A stretch of 64,000 nt of DNA from Psychroflexus sediminis (GTDB taxonomy: Bacteria > Bacteroidota > Bacteroidia > Flavobacteriales > Flavobacteriaceae): the NCBI RefSeq assembly GCF_900099815.1, contig NZ_FNCW01000002.1, positions 124,001 to 188,000 of the forward strand, read 5' to 3'. A program made the translations under genes and the position numbers. Below the pieces are notes generated by a model that saw only the letters and a program-made list of their open reading frames with translations, searched no databases and was not told where the DNA came from. This document shows positions 52,392-61,830 of this stretch, piece by piece; within the stretch, counting starts at the first letter, position 1; each line of letters starts with the position of its first letter.

Positions 52392-52416
52392 AACATATTT
52401 AAAAGAAAGATAGAAG

Positions 52417-53463
52417 ATGATCGCATTACTTATAATTCTAGTCGCCGCTTTATTGGGAATTACGATTTGGCAGATTTCAAAAATCTTCAAATTATCTCAG
52501 CCTGTTGAAAGCGATGACTCACAAATAGCAAACAACAAAGACAATGAAAAGCAGGGTAAATTGTTTTTGGTGTTCATTGTTTTCCTCTATGGATTGATGA
52601 TTTACTCCTTCTGGGAACTGAGTAAATTTTACGCACCAGGAGCTTCTGATCATGCCGCTGAATATGATCAGCTGTTCTTTATCTCACTTGGTCTTATCAT
52701 GTTTGTTCAGGTCATTATCCAGTTTTTAATTCACTGGTTTTCCTATAAGTACCGTGGACAAAAAGGAAGGAAAGCGCTTTTCTATGCGGATAATGATAAA
52801 CTCGAATTCATCTGGACGATTATTCCGGTTATTACGCTTGCAGCCTTGATTATTTATGGTTTGTTTAGCTGGTCTAAAATTATGAACGTTGAAGAAACCG
52901 ATGAAACTTTGGTGATTGAGATTTACGCTTACCAATTCGACTGGAGAGCAAGATACTCCGGAGAAGACAGAACACTGGGTGAAGCCAACGTAAGATTTAT
53001 CGAAGGTGTAAACCAGCTGGGCCTTAATGAATCCGATCCTTATGCCCAGGATGATATCATCACCACAGAGCTTCACTTACCTGTGGACAGACCTGTTTTA
53101 TTCAAGTTCAGGTCTCAGGATGTTCTGCACTCTGCCTATTTTCCGTTTTTCAGATCCCAGATGAATGTTGTTCCAGGTATGATTACCCAGTTTGGTTTTA
53201 CCCCTACAACAACTTCTAAAGAAATCCGAAATAGCGAATACATGGTTGAAAAAGTTAGAAATATCAACGAAATTCGCGAAAACAACGACAATTTAGGTCC
53301 TGACGAAAAAGAATATGAATTTGAATATTATCTGTTGTGTAACAAAATTTGTGGTGTATCCCACTACAACATGCAGATGAAAATTGTTGTTGAAACCGAA
53401 GAGGAATATCAGAAGTGGATAGAAGAACAACAATCGTTTGGAGAATTAACAGCCCAAAATTAA
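52417..53463 (+). CDS. coxB: Cytochrome c oxidase subunit II
   Basis: This 348-residue protein has an N-terminal helix, then two membrane helices (about 45-65 and 83-105) and a periplasmic cupredoxin domain. The CuA site is intact: His in DVLHSAYF and CNKICGVSHYNM (Cys-x3-Cys-x3-His-x2-Met). It receives electrons from cytochrome c or ActE and passes them to subunit I. An extra segment (EKVRNINEIRENNDNLGPDE) lies before the CuA loop. It is 24 bases before coxA in the same operon. Subunit III is not encoded next to it. Confidence 0.95.
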   Translation: MIALLIILVAALLGITIWQISKIFKLSQPVESDDSQIANNKDNEKQGKLFLVFIVFLYGLMIYSFWELSKFYAPGASDHAAEYDQLFFISLGLIMFVQVIIQFLIHWFSYKYRGQKGRKALFYADNDKLEFIWTIIPVITLAALIIYGLFSWSKIMNVEETDETLVIEIYAYQFDWRARYSGEDRTLGEANVRFIEGVNQLGLNESDPYAQDDIITTELHLPVDRPVLFKFRSQDVLHSAYFPFFRSQMNVVPGMITQFGFTPTTTSKEIRNSEYMVEKVRNINEIRENNDNLGPDEKEYEFEYYLLCNKICGVSHYNMQMKIVVETEEEYQKWIEEQQSFGELTAQN

Positions 53464-53486
53464 TTATAAAATAAATAAGAATATAT

Positions 53487-53717
53487 ATGTCAGTAGCTGC
53501 ACAACCACTTGCTAACGATCATGCACACGAGGGAGGTCATCATGAGCCCACTTTCATAGAAAAGTACATCTTCAGTACCGATCATAAGATGATCGCTAAG
53601 CAATATTTAATAACCGGACTCATCATGGGGGTTATTGGGATATCTATGTCCATGCTGATGAGACTACAGTTGGCCTGGCCAAATGAATCCTTTTGGATTT
53701 ATGAAGTCTTGTGTTAG
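53487..53717 (+). CDS. coxA: Cytochrome c oxidase subunit I, N-terminal piece before a frameshift
   Basis: This 76-codon frame begins MSVAAQPLANDHAHEGGHHE and contains the first membrane helix (YLITGLIMGVIGISMSMLMR) with the subunit I marks STDHKMIAKQY and LQLAWPN. It ends in FWIYEVLC and a stop at 53715-53717. In family members this region reads on as YEVLLGKFG and so on, which is found in the next frame from 53711. The sequence CTTGTGTTAGG has two extra bases compared with the expected CTTGTTAGG. The two pieces are one broken gene, or a sequencing error. Confidence 0.8.
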   Translation: MSVAAQPLANDHAHEGGHHEPTFIEKYIFSTDHKMIAKQYLITGLIMGVIGISMSMLMRLQLAWPNESFWIYEVLC

Positions 53718-55309
53718 GCAAATTTGGTGAAGGCGGTGTCATGGATCCAAGTATCTATTTGGCACTTTCTACAATTCACGGGACCATCATGGTGTTTTAT
53801 GTGTTAACCGCCGGACTTAGCGGTACATTTAGTAACCTGCTTATCCCCTTACAAATTGGTGCAAGAGATATGGCTTCAGGTTTTATGAACATGATTTCTT
53901 ACTGGCTGTTTTTTATCTCATCCATTGTCATTGTCAGTTCATTTTTCGTCGAAGCAGGACCTGCTTCAGCCGGCTGGACGGTGTATCCGCCTTTAAGTGC
54001 ATTGCCACAGGCTATTGGCGGTTCAGGACTTGGTATGACCTTATGGCTGGTAGCCATTACTATATTTATAGCATCTTCTTTGTTAGGTTCTCTTAATTAT
54101 ATTGTGACGGTGCTTAACCTGAGGACAGAGGGCATGTCTATGACTAGACTTCCGCTTACCATATGGGCTTTCTTTGTTACAGCTATCATTGGGGTGGTTT
54201 CCTTCCCGGTTTTGTTAGCGGCGGGTTTATTATTGCTGATGGACAGAAGTTTTGGAACGTCTTTCTTTTTAAGTGACATATACATCCAAGGCGAAGTATT
54301 ATCCTATCAAGGAGGTTCGCCAGTATTGTACGAACACTTATTCTGGTTTTTAGGTCACCCGGAAGTTTACATTGTTTTGCTTCCAGCACTGGGTATCACC
54401 TCAGAAATAATAGCCACCAACTCGAGAAAACCTATTTTTGGTTACAGAGCTATGATCGCTTCTATTTTAGCCATTGCTTTCTTATCGACCGTCGTTTGGG
54501 GTCACCACATGTTCGTGTCCGGTATGAATCCTTTCTTAGGTTCCGTATTTACATTTACAACTTTATTAATTGCAATTCCATCAGGTGTCAAAGCCTTCAA
54601 CTACATCACCACGCTTTGGAAGGGTAATTTACAGCTAAACCCGGCGATGCTGTTTTCTATCGGTTTGGTTTCAACCTTCGTTACTGGTGGTTTAACGGGA
54701 ATCATTCTGGGAGATAGTACCTTAGATATCAACGTTCACGATACCTATTTTGTTATTGCTCACTTTCACTTAGTGATGGGTATATCCGCATTATATGGAT
54801 TACTGGCAGGTGTATACCACTGGTTTCCAAAAATGTTCGGAAGGATGATGAACAAAAACCTGGGTTATGTTCACTTCTGGATCACAGCAGTTGGTGCTTA
54901 TGGAATCTTTTTCCCGATGCATTTTATAGGTATGGCAGGCTTACCAAGACGTTACTATAAATTTACAGAATTTCCATATTTCGATGATTTAGCGGATACC
55001 AATATTTTAATCTCCGTCTTTGCCTTTATCACGGCTTCAGCTCAATTGTTCTTTGTATATAATTTCATTCACTCTATTTTCTATGGAAAGAAAGCTGAAC
55101 AAAACCCATGGAAATCGAATACATTGGAGTGGACTACGCCTGTGAAACACATTCACGGGAACTGGCCGGGTGAAATTCCAAAAGTTTACAGATGGCCTTA
55201 CGATTACAGTAAAATGAATAAGGACGAAACGGAGTATGTTATTCCTGGGCAGGATTTTGTCCCTCAAAACGTTCCTTTACAAGAGAACGAAGAAGAGTTA
55301 AATGAATAA
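53711..55309 (+). CDS. coxA: Cytochrome c oxidase subunit I, main part after a frameshift
   Basis: This 532-codon frame (opening GTG) holds nearly all of subunit I: heme a ligand His in STIHGTIMVFY, the CuB His-Tyr pair in FLGHPEVYIVLLPALG, WGHHMFVSGMNP, and the heme ligands in DTYFVIAHFHLVMG. All active-site residues are present, so only the join near 53711 is damaged. The GTG overlaps the stop of the N-terminal piece, so coupled re-start would give a protein missing the first helix, which is unlikely to work. A terminator follows at 55329. The enzyme reduces oxygen and pumps protons. Confidence 0.9.
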   Translation: MLGKFGEGGVMDPSIYLALSTIHGTIMVFYVLTAGLSGTFSNLLIPLQIGARDMASGFMNMISYWLFFISSIVIVSSFFVEAGPASAGWTVYPPLSALPQAIGGSGLGMTLWLVAITIFIASSLLGSLNYIVTVLNLRTEGMSMTRLPLTIWAFFVTAIIGVVSFPVLLAAGLLLLMDRSFGTSFFLSDIYIQGEVLSYQGGSPVLYEHLFWFLGHPEVYIVLLPALGITSEIIATNSRKPIFGYRAMIASILAIAFLSTVVWGHHMFVSGMNPFLGSVFTFTTLLIAIPSGVKAFNYITTLWKGNLQLNPAMLFSIGLVSTFVTGGLTGIILGDSTLDINVHDTYFVIAHFHLVMGISALYGLLAGVYHWFPKMFGRMMNKNLGYVHFWITAVGAYGIFFPMHFIGMAGLPRRYYKFTEFPYFDDLADTNILISVFAFITASAQLFFVYNFIHSIFYGKKAEQNPWKSNTLEWTTPVKHIHGNWPGEIPKVYRWPYDYSKMNKDETEYVIPGQDFVPQNVPLQENEEELNE

Positions 55310-55328
55310 TGTATAATTATACACTGAG

Positions 55329-55364
55329 AAGCCTCCAGGAATCAAACTCCTTGGGGGCTTTTTT
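55329..55364 (+). terminator. Intrinsic terminator of the act-cox operon
   Basis: AAGCCTCCAGGA and TCCTTGGGGGCTT pair with one bulge, followed by a run of T. Confidence 0.88.
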
Positions 55365-55367
55365 ATT

Positions 55368-55375
55368 TATCTTTG
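55368..55375 (+). promoter_or_regulatory. -7 box directly before ruvB
   Basis: TATCTTTG matches TAnnTTTG and lies only four bases before the ruvB ATG. A TTG at 55351-55353 is 14 bases upstream, shorter than usual spacing. Confidence 0.4.
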
Positions 55376-55379
55376 TTTT

Positions 55380-56402
55380 ATGAATGAAAATTTAGATGCT
55401 AGCGGGGATAATCTTTCAAATCAGGATCAGGAAGTAGAAAGAGCCTTAAGACCCCTTTCTTTTGATGATTTTGCAGGTCAGTCTCATGTGTTAGAAAACC
55501 TGCAGGTTTTTGTTAAAGCGGCCAATTTACGTGGTGAAGCGCTGGATCATACCCTTTTCCATGGTCCTCCAGGACTGGGAAAAACAACCTTAGCCCATAT
55601 TCTGGCCAACGAATTACAGACAGGTATTAAAATCACCTCCGGTCCTGTTATAGATAAGCCTGGGGATCTCGCAGGTTTATTGACCAACCTGGAGCCGCGA
55701 GACGTCCTGTTTATCGATGAGATTCATAGGTTAAGCTCTGTGGTTGAAGAGTATCTGTACTCTGCTATGGAAGATTTCAAGATTGATATCATGATAGAGT
55801 CTGGGCCCAATGCCAGAAGTGTGGAAATCCATCTAAATCCTTTCACACTAGTGGGCGCCACAACGCGCTCAGGTTTGCTTACAGCACCTATGCGGGCCAG
55901 GTTTGGTATTTCCAGCCGGCTCGAATATTATACAACCGAACTCTTAAGCGACATTGTACTTAGAAGTGCGTCTATACTTGGCGTGTCCATCACCACTGAA
56001 GCAGCTATCGAAATTGCAGGCAGAAGTCGAGGAACTCCAAGAATTGCTAATGCTTTGCTGAGACGAGTAAGAGATTTCGCTCAGATAAAAGGGAATGGTA
56101 AAATCGATATGGAGATTTCCAAATACAGTCTTAAAGCTTTAAATGTAGATGCTTTTGGGCTGGACGATATGGATAATAAAATCCTGCTTACCATCATAGA
56201 AAAATTCAAAGGAGGTCCGGTAGGGCTCTCAACCTTATCTACAGCGGTAAGTGAAAATGCAGAAACCATTGAGGAAGTTTACGAGCCTTTTCTGATTCAG
56301 AAAGGCTTTATCAACAGAACTCCACGCGGCAGAGAAGTAACCGATACTGCCTATAAACATCTTGGAAAGCTTAGAGAAAGCAAACAGGGTGGCTTATTTT
56401 AA
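55380..56402 (+). CDS. ruvB: Holliday junction branch migration ATPase RuvB
   Basis: This 340-residue AAA+ motor has [12 protein letters not shown] at the start, Walker [13 protein letters not shown], Walker [11 protein letters not shown], sensor [12 protein letters not shown], the arginine finger region APMRARFGI and the C-terminal winged helix ([20 protein letters not shown]). With RuvA (encoded at 61244) it moves Holliday junctions during recombination. The two genes are 5 kb apart here, with P450, queG and maeB between. A P450 gene starts 9 bases after the stop. Confidence 0.97.
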   Translation: MNENLDASGDNLSNQDQEVERALRPLSFDDFAGQSHVLENLQVFVKAANLRGEALDHTLFHGPPGLGKTTLAHILANELQTGIKITSGPVIDKPGDLAGLLTNLEPRDVLFIDEIHRLSSVVEEYLYSAMEDFKIDIMIESGPNARSVEIHLNPFTLVGATTRSGLLTAPMRARFGISSRLEYYTTELLSDIVLRSASILGVSITTEAAIEIAGRSRGTPRIANALLRRVRDFAQIKGNGKIDMEISKYSLKALNVDAFGLDDMDNKILLTIIEKFKGGPVGLSTLSTAVSENAETIEEVYEPFLIQKGFINRTPRGREVTDTAYKHLGKLRESKQGGLF

Positions 56403-56411
56403 TCAAATGAT

Positions 56412-57734
56412 ATGTATAGTCTTAAACAGCTTCCGGAAGTCCCTTTTATAGAATTTTTTAAACATGCGGGTAGCATTTTAAAAAATCCATTACCCTTTCA
56501 TCACAAAAATTTTGAAGCTCTAGGCGATACCTTCAGATTGAATTTGGGCCTTGGTAACTCCGTGGTGTTTTCCAGAGATCCGGAATTTGCGATTTATGCC
56601 TTGAGGGACAACCAAAAAAACTTTAGAAAAACAGAAATCCAAACCAAGGATTTAGCCAAATATGTGGGACATGGATTACTGACCGCGGAAGGTGAAAACT
56701 GGAAATTTCAGCGGAAACTGATTCAGCCTGCGTTTCATAGAAAGAACTTGTACACGCTTTTAGACTTTATGGTAGAGGCTATAGACAAGGAACTGCATCG
56801 GATTGAAGTGGATAAAACCATAGATATTTTCCCCGTGTTCAATGATCTGGCCTTTAAAGTGGTGGTGAAAAGCTTATTCAGCGATGCCATAAATTCAGAA
56901 GAAATTTCAAGATTACAGTTTATAACCGAGGAAACTCAAAAAATGCTGGTCAAGGAATTAAGGCAGCCTTATAAAAAGTGGTGGTTTACACTAAGTGGTG
57001 AACTCCGGCGTAATCTAAACTTAAGTCAGGAAGCTAGAGATTTGCTATTAGGCATCATCAAAAGGAGGGAAAACGCTGACCAGGAAGGAAAAGACCTTTT
57101 GGATATGCTGATGGCTTTAAGGTATGAAGACGGCTCTAAAATGAGCGAAGAGCAACTCATCGATGAAATTCTCATCCTGTTTATAGCAGGACATGAAACC
57201 ACATCCAATGCGCTGTCGTTCACGATCCAGCTGATTGGTCAAAAGCAGGAGGTTCAGGATAAGTTGGTGTCAGAAATCCGGGGCTTGGGAAGCTCGTCTT
57301 ATTTTGATATCCTAAAGGAAAGTCAGTATACACAGCATGTGATTGAAGAGTCCATGCGCTTATTTCCGCCGGTATATTTTATCGACCGGCAAAACATCGA
57401 AGCCGATGTCTTTAAAGGTTTTGAAATTCCTAAGCATACCAACTTGCTGTTCTCCGTCCATCAGATTCATAGAAATGCAGAAAACTGGGAAAAACCTACC
57501 GAGTTTAAACCGGAGCGTTTCGCCGAGTCCAGGAGTGTAAGTGATTTTTATTTTCCCTTTGGAGCAGGGCCGCGCAAGTGTATTGGGAATAACTTTGCGA
57601 TGTATGAAATCACTTTAGCCATTCACCGACTTTTAAAAACCTATAGGATTGAAGAGGTGAAACCTGAAATCGAAATTCAGCCTTTGATAAGTCTGAAGCC
57701 TAAGAATGCCTATGTAAAATTCTCAAAACGATAA
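56412..57734 (+). CDS. Cytochrome P450
   Basis: This 440-residue soluble P450 has the I-helix AGHETTSNAL, the K-helix ExxR in EESMRLFPP, the PERF region FKPERF and the heme loop FPFGAGPRKCIGNNFAMYE with the Cys ligand. There is no N-terminal membrane anchor; the N-terminus KQLPEVPFIEFFKHAGSILK resembles bacterial relatives of fatty-acid or steroid hydroxylases. No ferredoxin or reductase is adjacent. It lies 9 bases after ruvB and 3 bases before the probable queG coding start. The substrate is unknown. Confidence 0.94.
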   Translation: MYSLKQLPEVPFIEFFKHAGSILKNPLPFHHKNFEALGDTFRLNLGLGNSVVFSRDPEFAIYALRDNQKNFRKTEIQTKDLAKYVGHGLLTAEGENWKFQRKLIQPAFHRKNLYTLLDFMVEAIDKELHRIEVDKTIDIFPVFNDLAFKVVVKSLFSDAINSEEISRLQFITEETQKMLVKELRQPYKKWWFTLSGELRRNLNLSQEARDLLLGIIKRRENADQEGKDLLDMLMALRYEDGSKMSEEQLIDEILILFIAGHETTSNALSFTIQLIGQKQEVQDKLVSEIRGLGSSSYFDILKESQYTQHVIEESMRLFPPVYFIDRQNIEADVFKGFEIPKHTNLLFSVHQIHRNAENWEKPTEFKPERFAESRSVSDFYFPFGAGPRKCIGNNFAMYEITLAIHRLLKTYRIEEVKPEIEIQPLISLKPKNAYVKFSKR

Positions 57735-57737
57735 CCT

Positions 57738-58664
57738 ATCACACCAAAAGAAAACTATAGCAAACTCATCAAAGCTGAAGCGGAACGCTTGGGGTTTTTG
57801 TCGTGTGGGATATCCAAGGCAGAATTTCTGGAAGAAGAAGCGCCGCGACTGGAACACTGGTTGAAGCAGAATGCTCACGGGGAGATGCAGTATATGGAAA
57901 ATCACTTCGACAAGCGTCTGGATCCTACCAAACTTGTAGAAGGTTCCAAAAGTGTGATTTCCCTGCTGTACAATTACTTTCCGGCAGAAACCCAAAGAGA
58001 GGATACCTATAAAATCAGCAAATATGCTTACGGCAGAGATTATCACCACGTCATCAAGTCCAAACTGAAGGAAATGATGCATACCCTCAATGCGGAAATC
58101 GGTGAAATAGGCGGACGAGCTTTTGTGGATTCTGCCCCTGTTTTAGAAAAAGCCTGGGCTGCCAAAAGCGGACTTGGCTGGGTGGGAAAACACTCTAATC
58201 TATTATCCAAACAAACCGGTTCGTTTTACTTTATTGCTGAATTGATTTTGGACATCGAACTGGAAACCGATACACCTGTTACAGACCACTGTGGAACATG
58301 TACCAAATGCATAGACGCCTGTCCTACCGATGCCATTTATGAACCTTATAAAGTAGATGGCAGCAAGTGTATTTCTTATTTCACGATAGAACTGAAAAAC
58401 GAAATTCCCACGGGCTACGAGGATAAATTTGAAGACTGGATGTTTGGCTGTGACATCTGCCAGGATGTATGTCCCTGGAACCGTTTTAGCAAAGCCCACA
58501 ACGAACCCTTATTCAATCCTCATCCAGATTTGCTTAGCCACGACAAAAAAGACTGGGAAGAAATCACCAAAGATGTTTTCAATGACATCTTTAGAAAATC
58601 CGCAGTCAAGCGCACTAAGTTTGAAGGTTTAAAAAGAAATATCAACTATATCCAATCCAGTTAA
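57738..58664 (+). CDS. queG: Epoxyqueuosine reductase, unusual start
   Basis: The enzyme reduces epoxyqueuosine to queuosine in tRNA using a corrinoid and two 4Fe-4S clusters. Motifs include [31 protein letters not shown] and [13 protein letters not shown], plus the catalytic Asp region [10 protein letters not shown]. The frame is open back to the P450 stop and encodes family-like [20 protein letters not shown] before the first TTG (57789), but there is no ATG, GTG or TTG in this part. I place the start at the ATC codon 57738 as the best candidate; a start at TTG 57789 would lose about 17 conserved residues. Confidence 0.85.
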   Translation: MTPKENYSKLIKAEAERLGFLSCGISKAEFLEEEAPRLEHWLKQNAHGEMQYMENHFDKRLDPTKLVEGSKSVISLLYNYFPAETQREDTYKISKYAYGRDYHHVIKSKLKEMMHTLNAEIGEIGGRAFVDSAPVLEKAWAAKSGLGWVGKHSNLLSKQTGSFYFIAELILDIELETDTPVTDHCGTCTKCIDACPTDAIYEPYKVDGSKCISYFTIELKNEIPTGYEDKFEDWMFGCDICQDVCPWNRFSKAHNEPLFNPHPDLLSHDKKDWEEITKDVFNDIFRKSAVKRTKFEGLKRNINYIQSS

Positions 58665-58782
58665 AGACCTGAATACTAAACTATTAAGCTTTTACCTTTT
58701 CTGAAAAGTATGTTGTAATTAAGCTCAAAGTCTATTCAGTAAGCTGTTAGTATTCAACTTTCAATCCTAATATCAGTAAGGA

Positions 58783-58816
58783 TTTGTTTCAAAATAACTC
58801 TTAAGGCTTACCTTTG
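58783..58816 (+). promoter_or_regulatory. Predicted promoter of maeB
   Basis: TTTG (58783-58786), a 22-base spacer and TACCTTTG (58809-58816) match the Bacteroidota consensus, giving a leader of about 45 bases. No other feature is seen between 58665 and 58866. Confidence 0.6.
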
Positions 58817-58866
58817 TTTTACGTAATAGCTAAAGTACAATCTGCTTTAGTTGTAATAAAAACACT

Positions 58867-61152
58867 ATGAGTTCACCAAGAAAACGAAGAGAAGCCTTAG
58901 TATATCATGCAAAACCAAGGCCAGGAAAAATTGAAGTTGTACCCACCAAAAAACACAGTTCACAGCGCGATTTAGGACTCGCTTATTCTCCAGGTGTTGC
59001 AGAACCCTGTAAAGAAATCGAAAAGGATAAGCAAAATGCTTATAAATATACCAACAAAGGGAATCTTGTTGCGGTAATATCCAATGGAACCGCTGTTTTA
59101 GGTCTTGGTGATATTGGGGCGGAAGCCTCCAAACCGGTGATGGAAGGAAAAGCCCTGCTTTTTAAGATCTTTGCAGATATCGATGTATTTGATATTGAAG
59201 TTGATACTAAAAATATTGATGAATTTATTGAGACGGTCAAAAATATAGCACCCACTTTTGGGGGGATAAACCTGGAAGATATCAAAGCTCCGGAAGCTTT
59301 CGAAATCGAAGAGCGTCTCAAAGCTGAATTGCCCATTCCTGTGATGCATGATGATCAGCATGGAACGGCGATTATTTCGGCAGCCGCTCTTTTGAATGCT
59401 CTTGAACTTGCAGATAAGAAAATTGATGAGGTACAGGTTGTGGTTTCCGGTGCGGGATCTGCAGCCATTGCCTGTACTAAGCTTTATGTCTTGCTTGGTG
59501 TGAAAAAAGAGAACATCCTGATGTTTGACAGTACAGGAATCATCAATAAGGAAAGAGATGACCTGTCTGAAAAGCAAACTGAATTTGCTACCTCAAGAAG
59601 CGTTGAGACTCTTTCTGAAGCTGTAGAGAATGCCGATGTATTTCTTGGGCTGTCTGTAGGCGGTGTACTTAAGCCTGAAATGCTTTCCAAAATGGCGTCC
59701 AATCCTATAGTATTTGCAATGGCCAATCCAGATCCGGAGATCGATTACGATTTAGCCTTGGAAACCCGGGATGATGTGATAATGGCCACGGGACGAACAG
59801 ACTATCCCAACCAGGTGAATAATGTTCTGGGCTTCCCATATATTTTCAGAGGAGCACTCGATGTAAGAGCAACTCAGATCAATGAAGAAATGAAAATGGC
59901 GGCTGTTAAGGCACTGGCCAGGCTGGCTAAAGAACCCGTTCCTGAGCAGGTCAATATTGCTTACGCAGAAACCCGGCTCAACTTTGGAAGGGATTACATC
60001 ATTCCAAAGCCTTTCGATCCTCGTCTTATTGCCGAAATCCCACCTGCCGTTGCCAAAGCCGCGATGGAGTCTGGTGTGGCACAAAATCCTATCGAAGACT
60101 GGGAGGCTTACAAAGAAGACCTTCTGGAAAGGATGGGAAGTGAAGATAAAATCACCAGACTTCTCATCAACCGGGCGAAGCAAAATCCGAAACGCATTGT
60201 GTATGCAGAGGCCGATCATTTAGACGTTCTTAAAGCTGCTCAGCAGGTGTATGATGAAAAGATAGCGACTCCCATTCTCCTTGGGCGAAGAGATGTGATT
60301 TTAGAATTGATGCATGAGATTGAATTTGAGGGAGAGGATATCCTAATCATCGATCCAAAGTCTGATGAAGAACGGGAACAAAGGTATCAATACGCAGAGG
60401 CTTTATGGAAAAAGAGAGGCCGAAAGGGAGTAACGTTTTACGATGCCAAAAAGCTGATAAGAGAGCGAAATTACTTTGCGGCGATGATGGTAGAAAATGG
60501 AGATGCTGATGCGATGTTATCCGGATACTCCAGAGCTTATCCTTCTGTCCTAAAGCCTATATTAGAGTTGATCGGTAAAGAAAGCGGAATTTCCAGTGTC
60601 GCAGCTACCAATTTGATGAATACAAAACGCGGTCCAATCTTCATAAGCGATACATCTATCAATATAAATCCAGACGCTACTTTGCTGGCCAAAATAGCAC
60701 AGATGACAGCCAAAACCGTGAAGATGTTTGGTATAGATCCTGTGATTGCCATGGCTTCCTATTCCAATTTTGGGTCTTCCAAAAATCCCAATGCTTCAAA
60801 AGTAAAAGAAGCTGTAGACTATTTGCATAAAAATTTCCCTGAAATTGCAGTTGACGGAGAATTGCAGGTGGATTTTGCGTTAAATAAAAAAATGAGAATG
60901 GATAAATTTCCGTTTTCAAAACTGAATGGAAAAAAAGTCAATACGCTTATTTACCCAAACCTGGATTCTGCAAACAGCACCTATAAATTATTGAAGGAGC
61001 TCAATAGCGCAGGATCTATAGGGCCTATTTTAATGGGACTCAATAAACCCGCCCATGTCTTTCAACTTGGCGCAAGTGTGGATGAAATGGTAAATATGTC
61101 TGCTGTTGCAGTCGTAGATGCCCAGCAAAAAAGCAAGCGAAAATCGGTTTAG
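58867..61152 (+). CDS. maeB: NADP-type malic enzyme with phosphotransacetylase-like C-terminal domain
   Basis: This 761-residue two-domain protein has an N-terminal malic enzyme part (about 1-420) with SQRDLGLAYSPGVAEPC, FGGINLEDIKAP, the metal-binding MHDDQHGTAIISAAAL and a dinucleotide fold VVSGAGSAAIACTKL. Its C-terminal part (about 430-755) resembles phosphate acetyltransferase (RIVYAEADHLDVLKAAQQVY, FAAMMVENGDADAMLSGYSR) but in this family acts as a regulatory, acetyl-CoA-sensing domain. It oxidatively decarboxylates malate to pyruvate, giving NADPH. The gene has its own promoter and no partner genes. Confidence 0.95.
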   Translation: MSSPRKRREALVYHAKPRPGKIEVVPTKKHSSQRDLGLAYSPGVAEPCKEIEKDKQNAYKYTNKGNLVAVISNGTAVLGLGDIGAEASKPVMEGKALLFKIFADIDVFDIEVDTKNIDEFIETVKNIAPTFGGINLEDIKAPEAFEIEERLKAELPIPVMHDDQHGTAIISAAALLNALELADKKIDEVQVVVSGAGSAAIACTKLYVLLGVKKENILMFDSTGIINKERDDLSEKQTEFATSRSVETLSEAVENADVFLGLSVGGVLKPEMLSKMASNPIVFAMANPDPEIDYDLALETRDDVIMATGRTDYPNQVNNVLGFPYIFRGALDVRATQINEEMKMAAVKALARLAKEPVPEQVNIAYAETRLNFGRDYIIPKPFDPRLIAEIPPAVAKAAMESGVAQNPIEDWEAYKEDLLERMGSEDKITRLLINRAKQNPKRIVYAEADHLDVLKAAQQVYDEKIATPILLGRRDVILELMHEIEFEGEDILIIDPKSDEEREQRYQYAEALWKKRGRKGVTFYDAKKLIRERNYFAAMMVENGDADAMLSGYSRAYPSVLKPILELIGKESGISSVAATNLMNTKRGPIFISDTSININPDATLLAKIAQMTAKTVKMFGIDPVIAMASYSNFGSSKNPNASKVKEAVDYLHKNFPEIAVDGELQVDFALNKKMRMDKFPFSKLNGKKVNTLIYPNLDSANSTYKLLKELNSAGSIGPILMGLNKPAHVFQLGASVDEMVNMSAVAVVDAQQKSKRKSV

Positions 61153-61243
61153 AATTGTTTTGGTTGCAGAAGCTTTAAAACGTATTCAGCCTTTAAGTTC
61201 TTAACTTAATTTTGTTACATTTGATTCCTAAAATTAAGTTAAG

Positions 61244-61825
61244 ATGATTACTCAGCTTCGAGGGAAACTTTTAGAAAAAAACCCAACACATATCGTTGTA
61301 GACTGCAATGGAATAGGGTATGAAGTGAATATTTCACTTCATACCTTTTCGCGTTTAAAAGACGAGGAATTAATCACGATTTATACCCACCTTCAGGTTA
61401 AAGAAGATTCACACACGCTTTATGGCTTTATAGATAAAGCAGAGCGCTTAGTGTTTAGGCAGCTCCTTTCCGTCTCTGGAATCGGGGCCAGTACCGCACG
61501 CGTCATGCTGTCATCACTTACCTCAGAGCAAGTTATCGAAGCGATTTCTACTGAAGATACAGAGACGATCCAAAGCGTAAAAGGCATTGGTAAAAAAACT
61601 GCTCAACGGGTTATTTTAGATCTCAAAGATAAAATGCAAAGCACAGAAGCTTTGACAGAAATTCTGCAGTCCCCAAGTCATGCCAATAAAGAAGAAGCTT
61701 TGTCAGCTTTAGAAACTTTAGGCTATACCAGAAAACAATCTGGCAAAATTATTACTAGAATTTGTAATAATAATCCAAATGCAAACGTTGAAGAGATAAT
61801 CAAACTGGCCTTAAAAAACCTATAA
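61244..61825 (+). CDS. ruvA: Holliday junction DNA helicase subunit RuvA
   Basis: This 193-residue protein has an N-terminal OB fold (MITQLRGKLLEKNPTHIVVD, IYTHLQVKEDSHTLYGF), two helix-hairpin-helix motifs (LLSVSGIGASTARVMLSS and IQSVKGIGKKTAQRVILDL) and a C-terminal UBA-like domain (KEEALSALETLGYTRKQS) that binds RuvB. It grips the Holliday junction as a tetramer. A TACATTTG box at 61216-61223 may be its -7 element. sprA follows after 5 bases, an order also known from other flavobacteria. Confidence 0.96.
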   Translation: MITQLRGKLLEKNPTHIVVDCNGIGYEVNISLHTFSRLKDEELITIYTHLQVKEDSHTLYGFIDKAERLVFRQLLSVSGIGASTARVMLSSLTSEQVIEAISTEDTETIQSVKGIGKKTAQRVILDLKDKMQSTEALTEILQSPSHANKEEALSALETLGYTRKQSGKIITRICNNNPNANVEEIIKLALKNL

Positions 61826-61830
61826 AACTC

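Noticed and set aside
53700-53725. Programmed ribosomal frameshift in coxA
   Set aside because: There is no X-XXY-YYZ slippery site or stable downstream structure, and a -1 shift would insert a residue relative to the family. A simple 2-base insertion explains it better.
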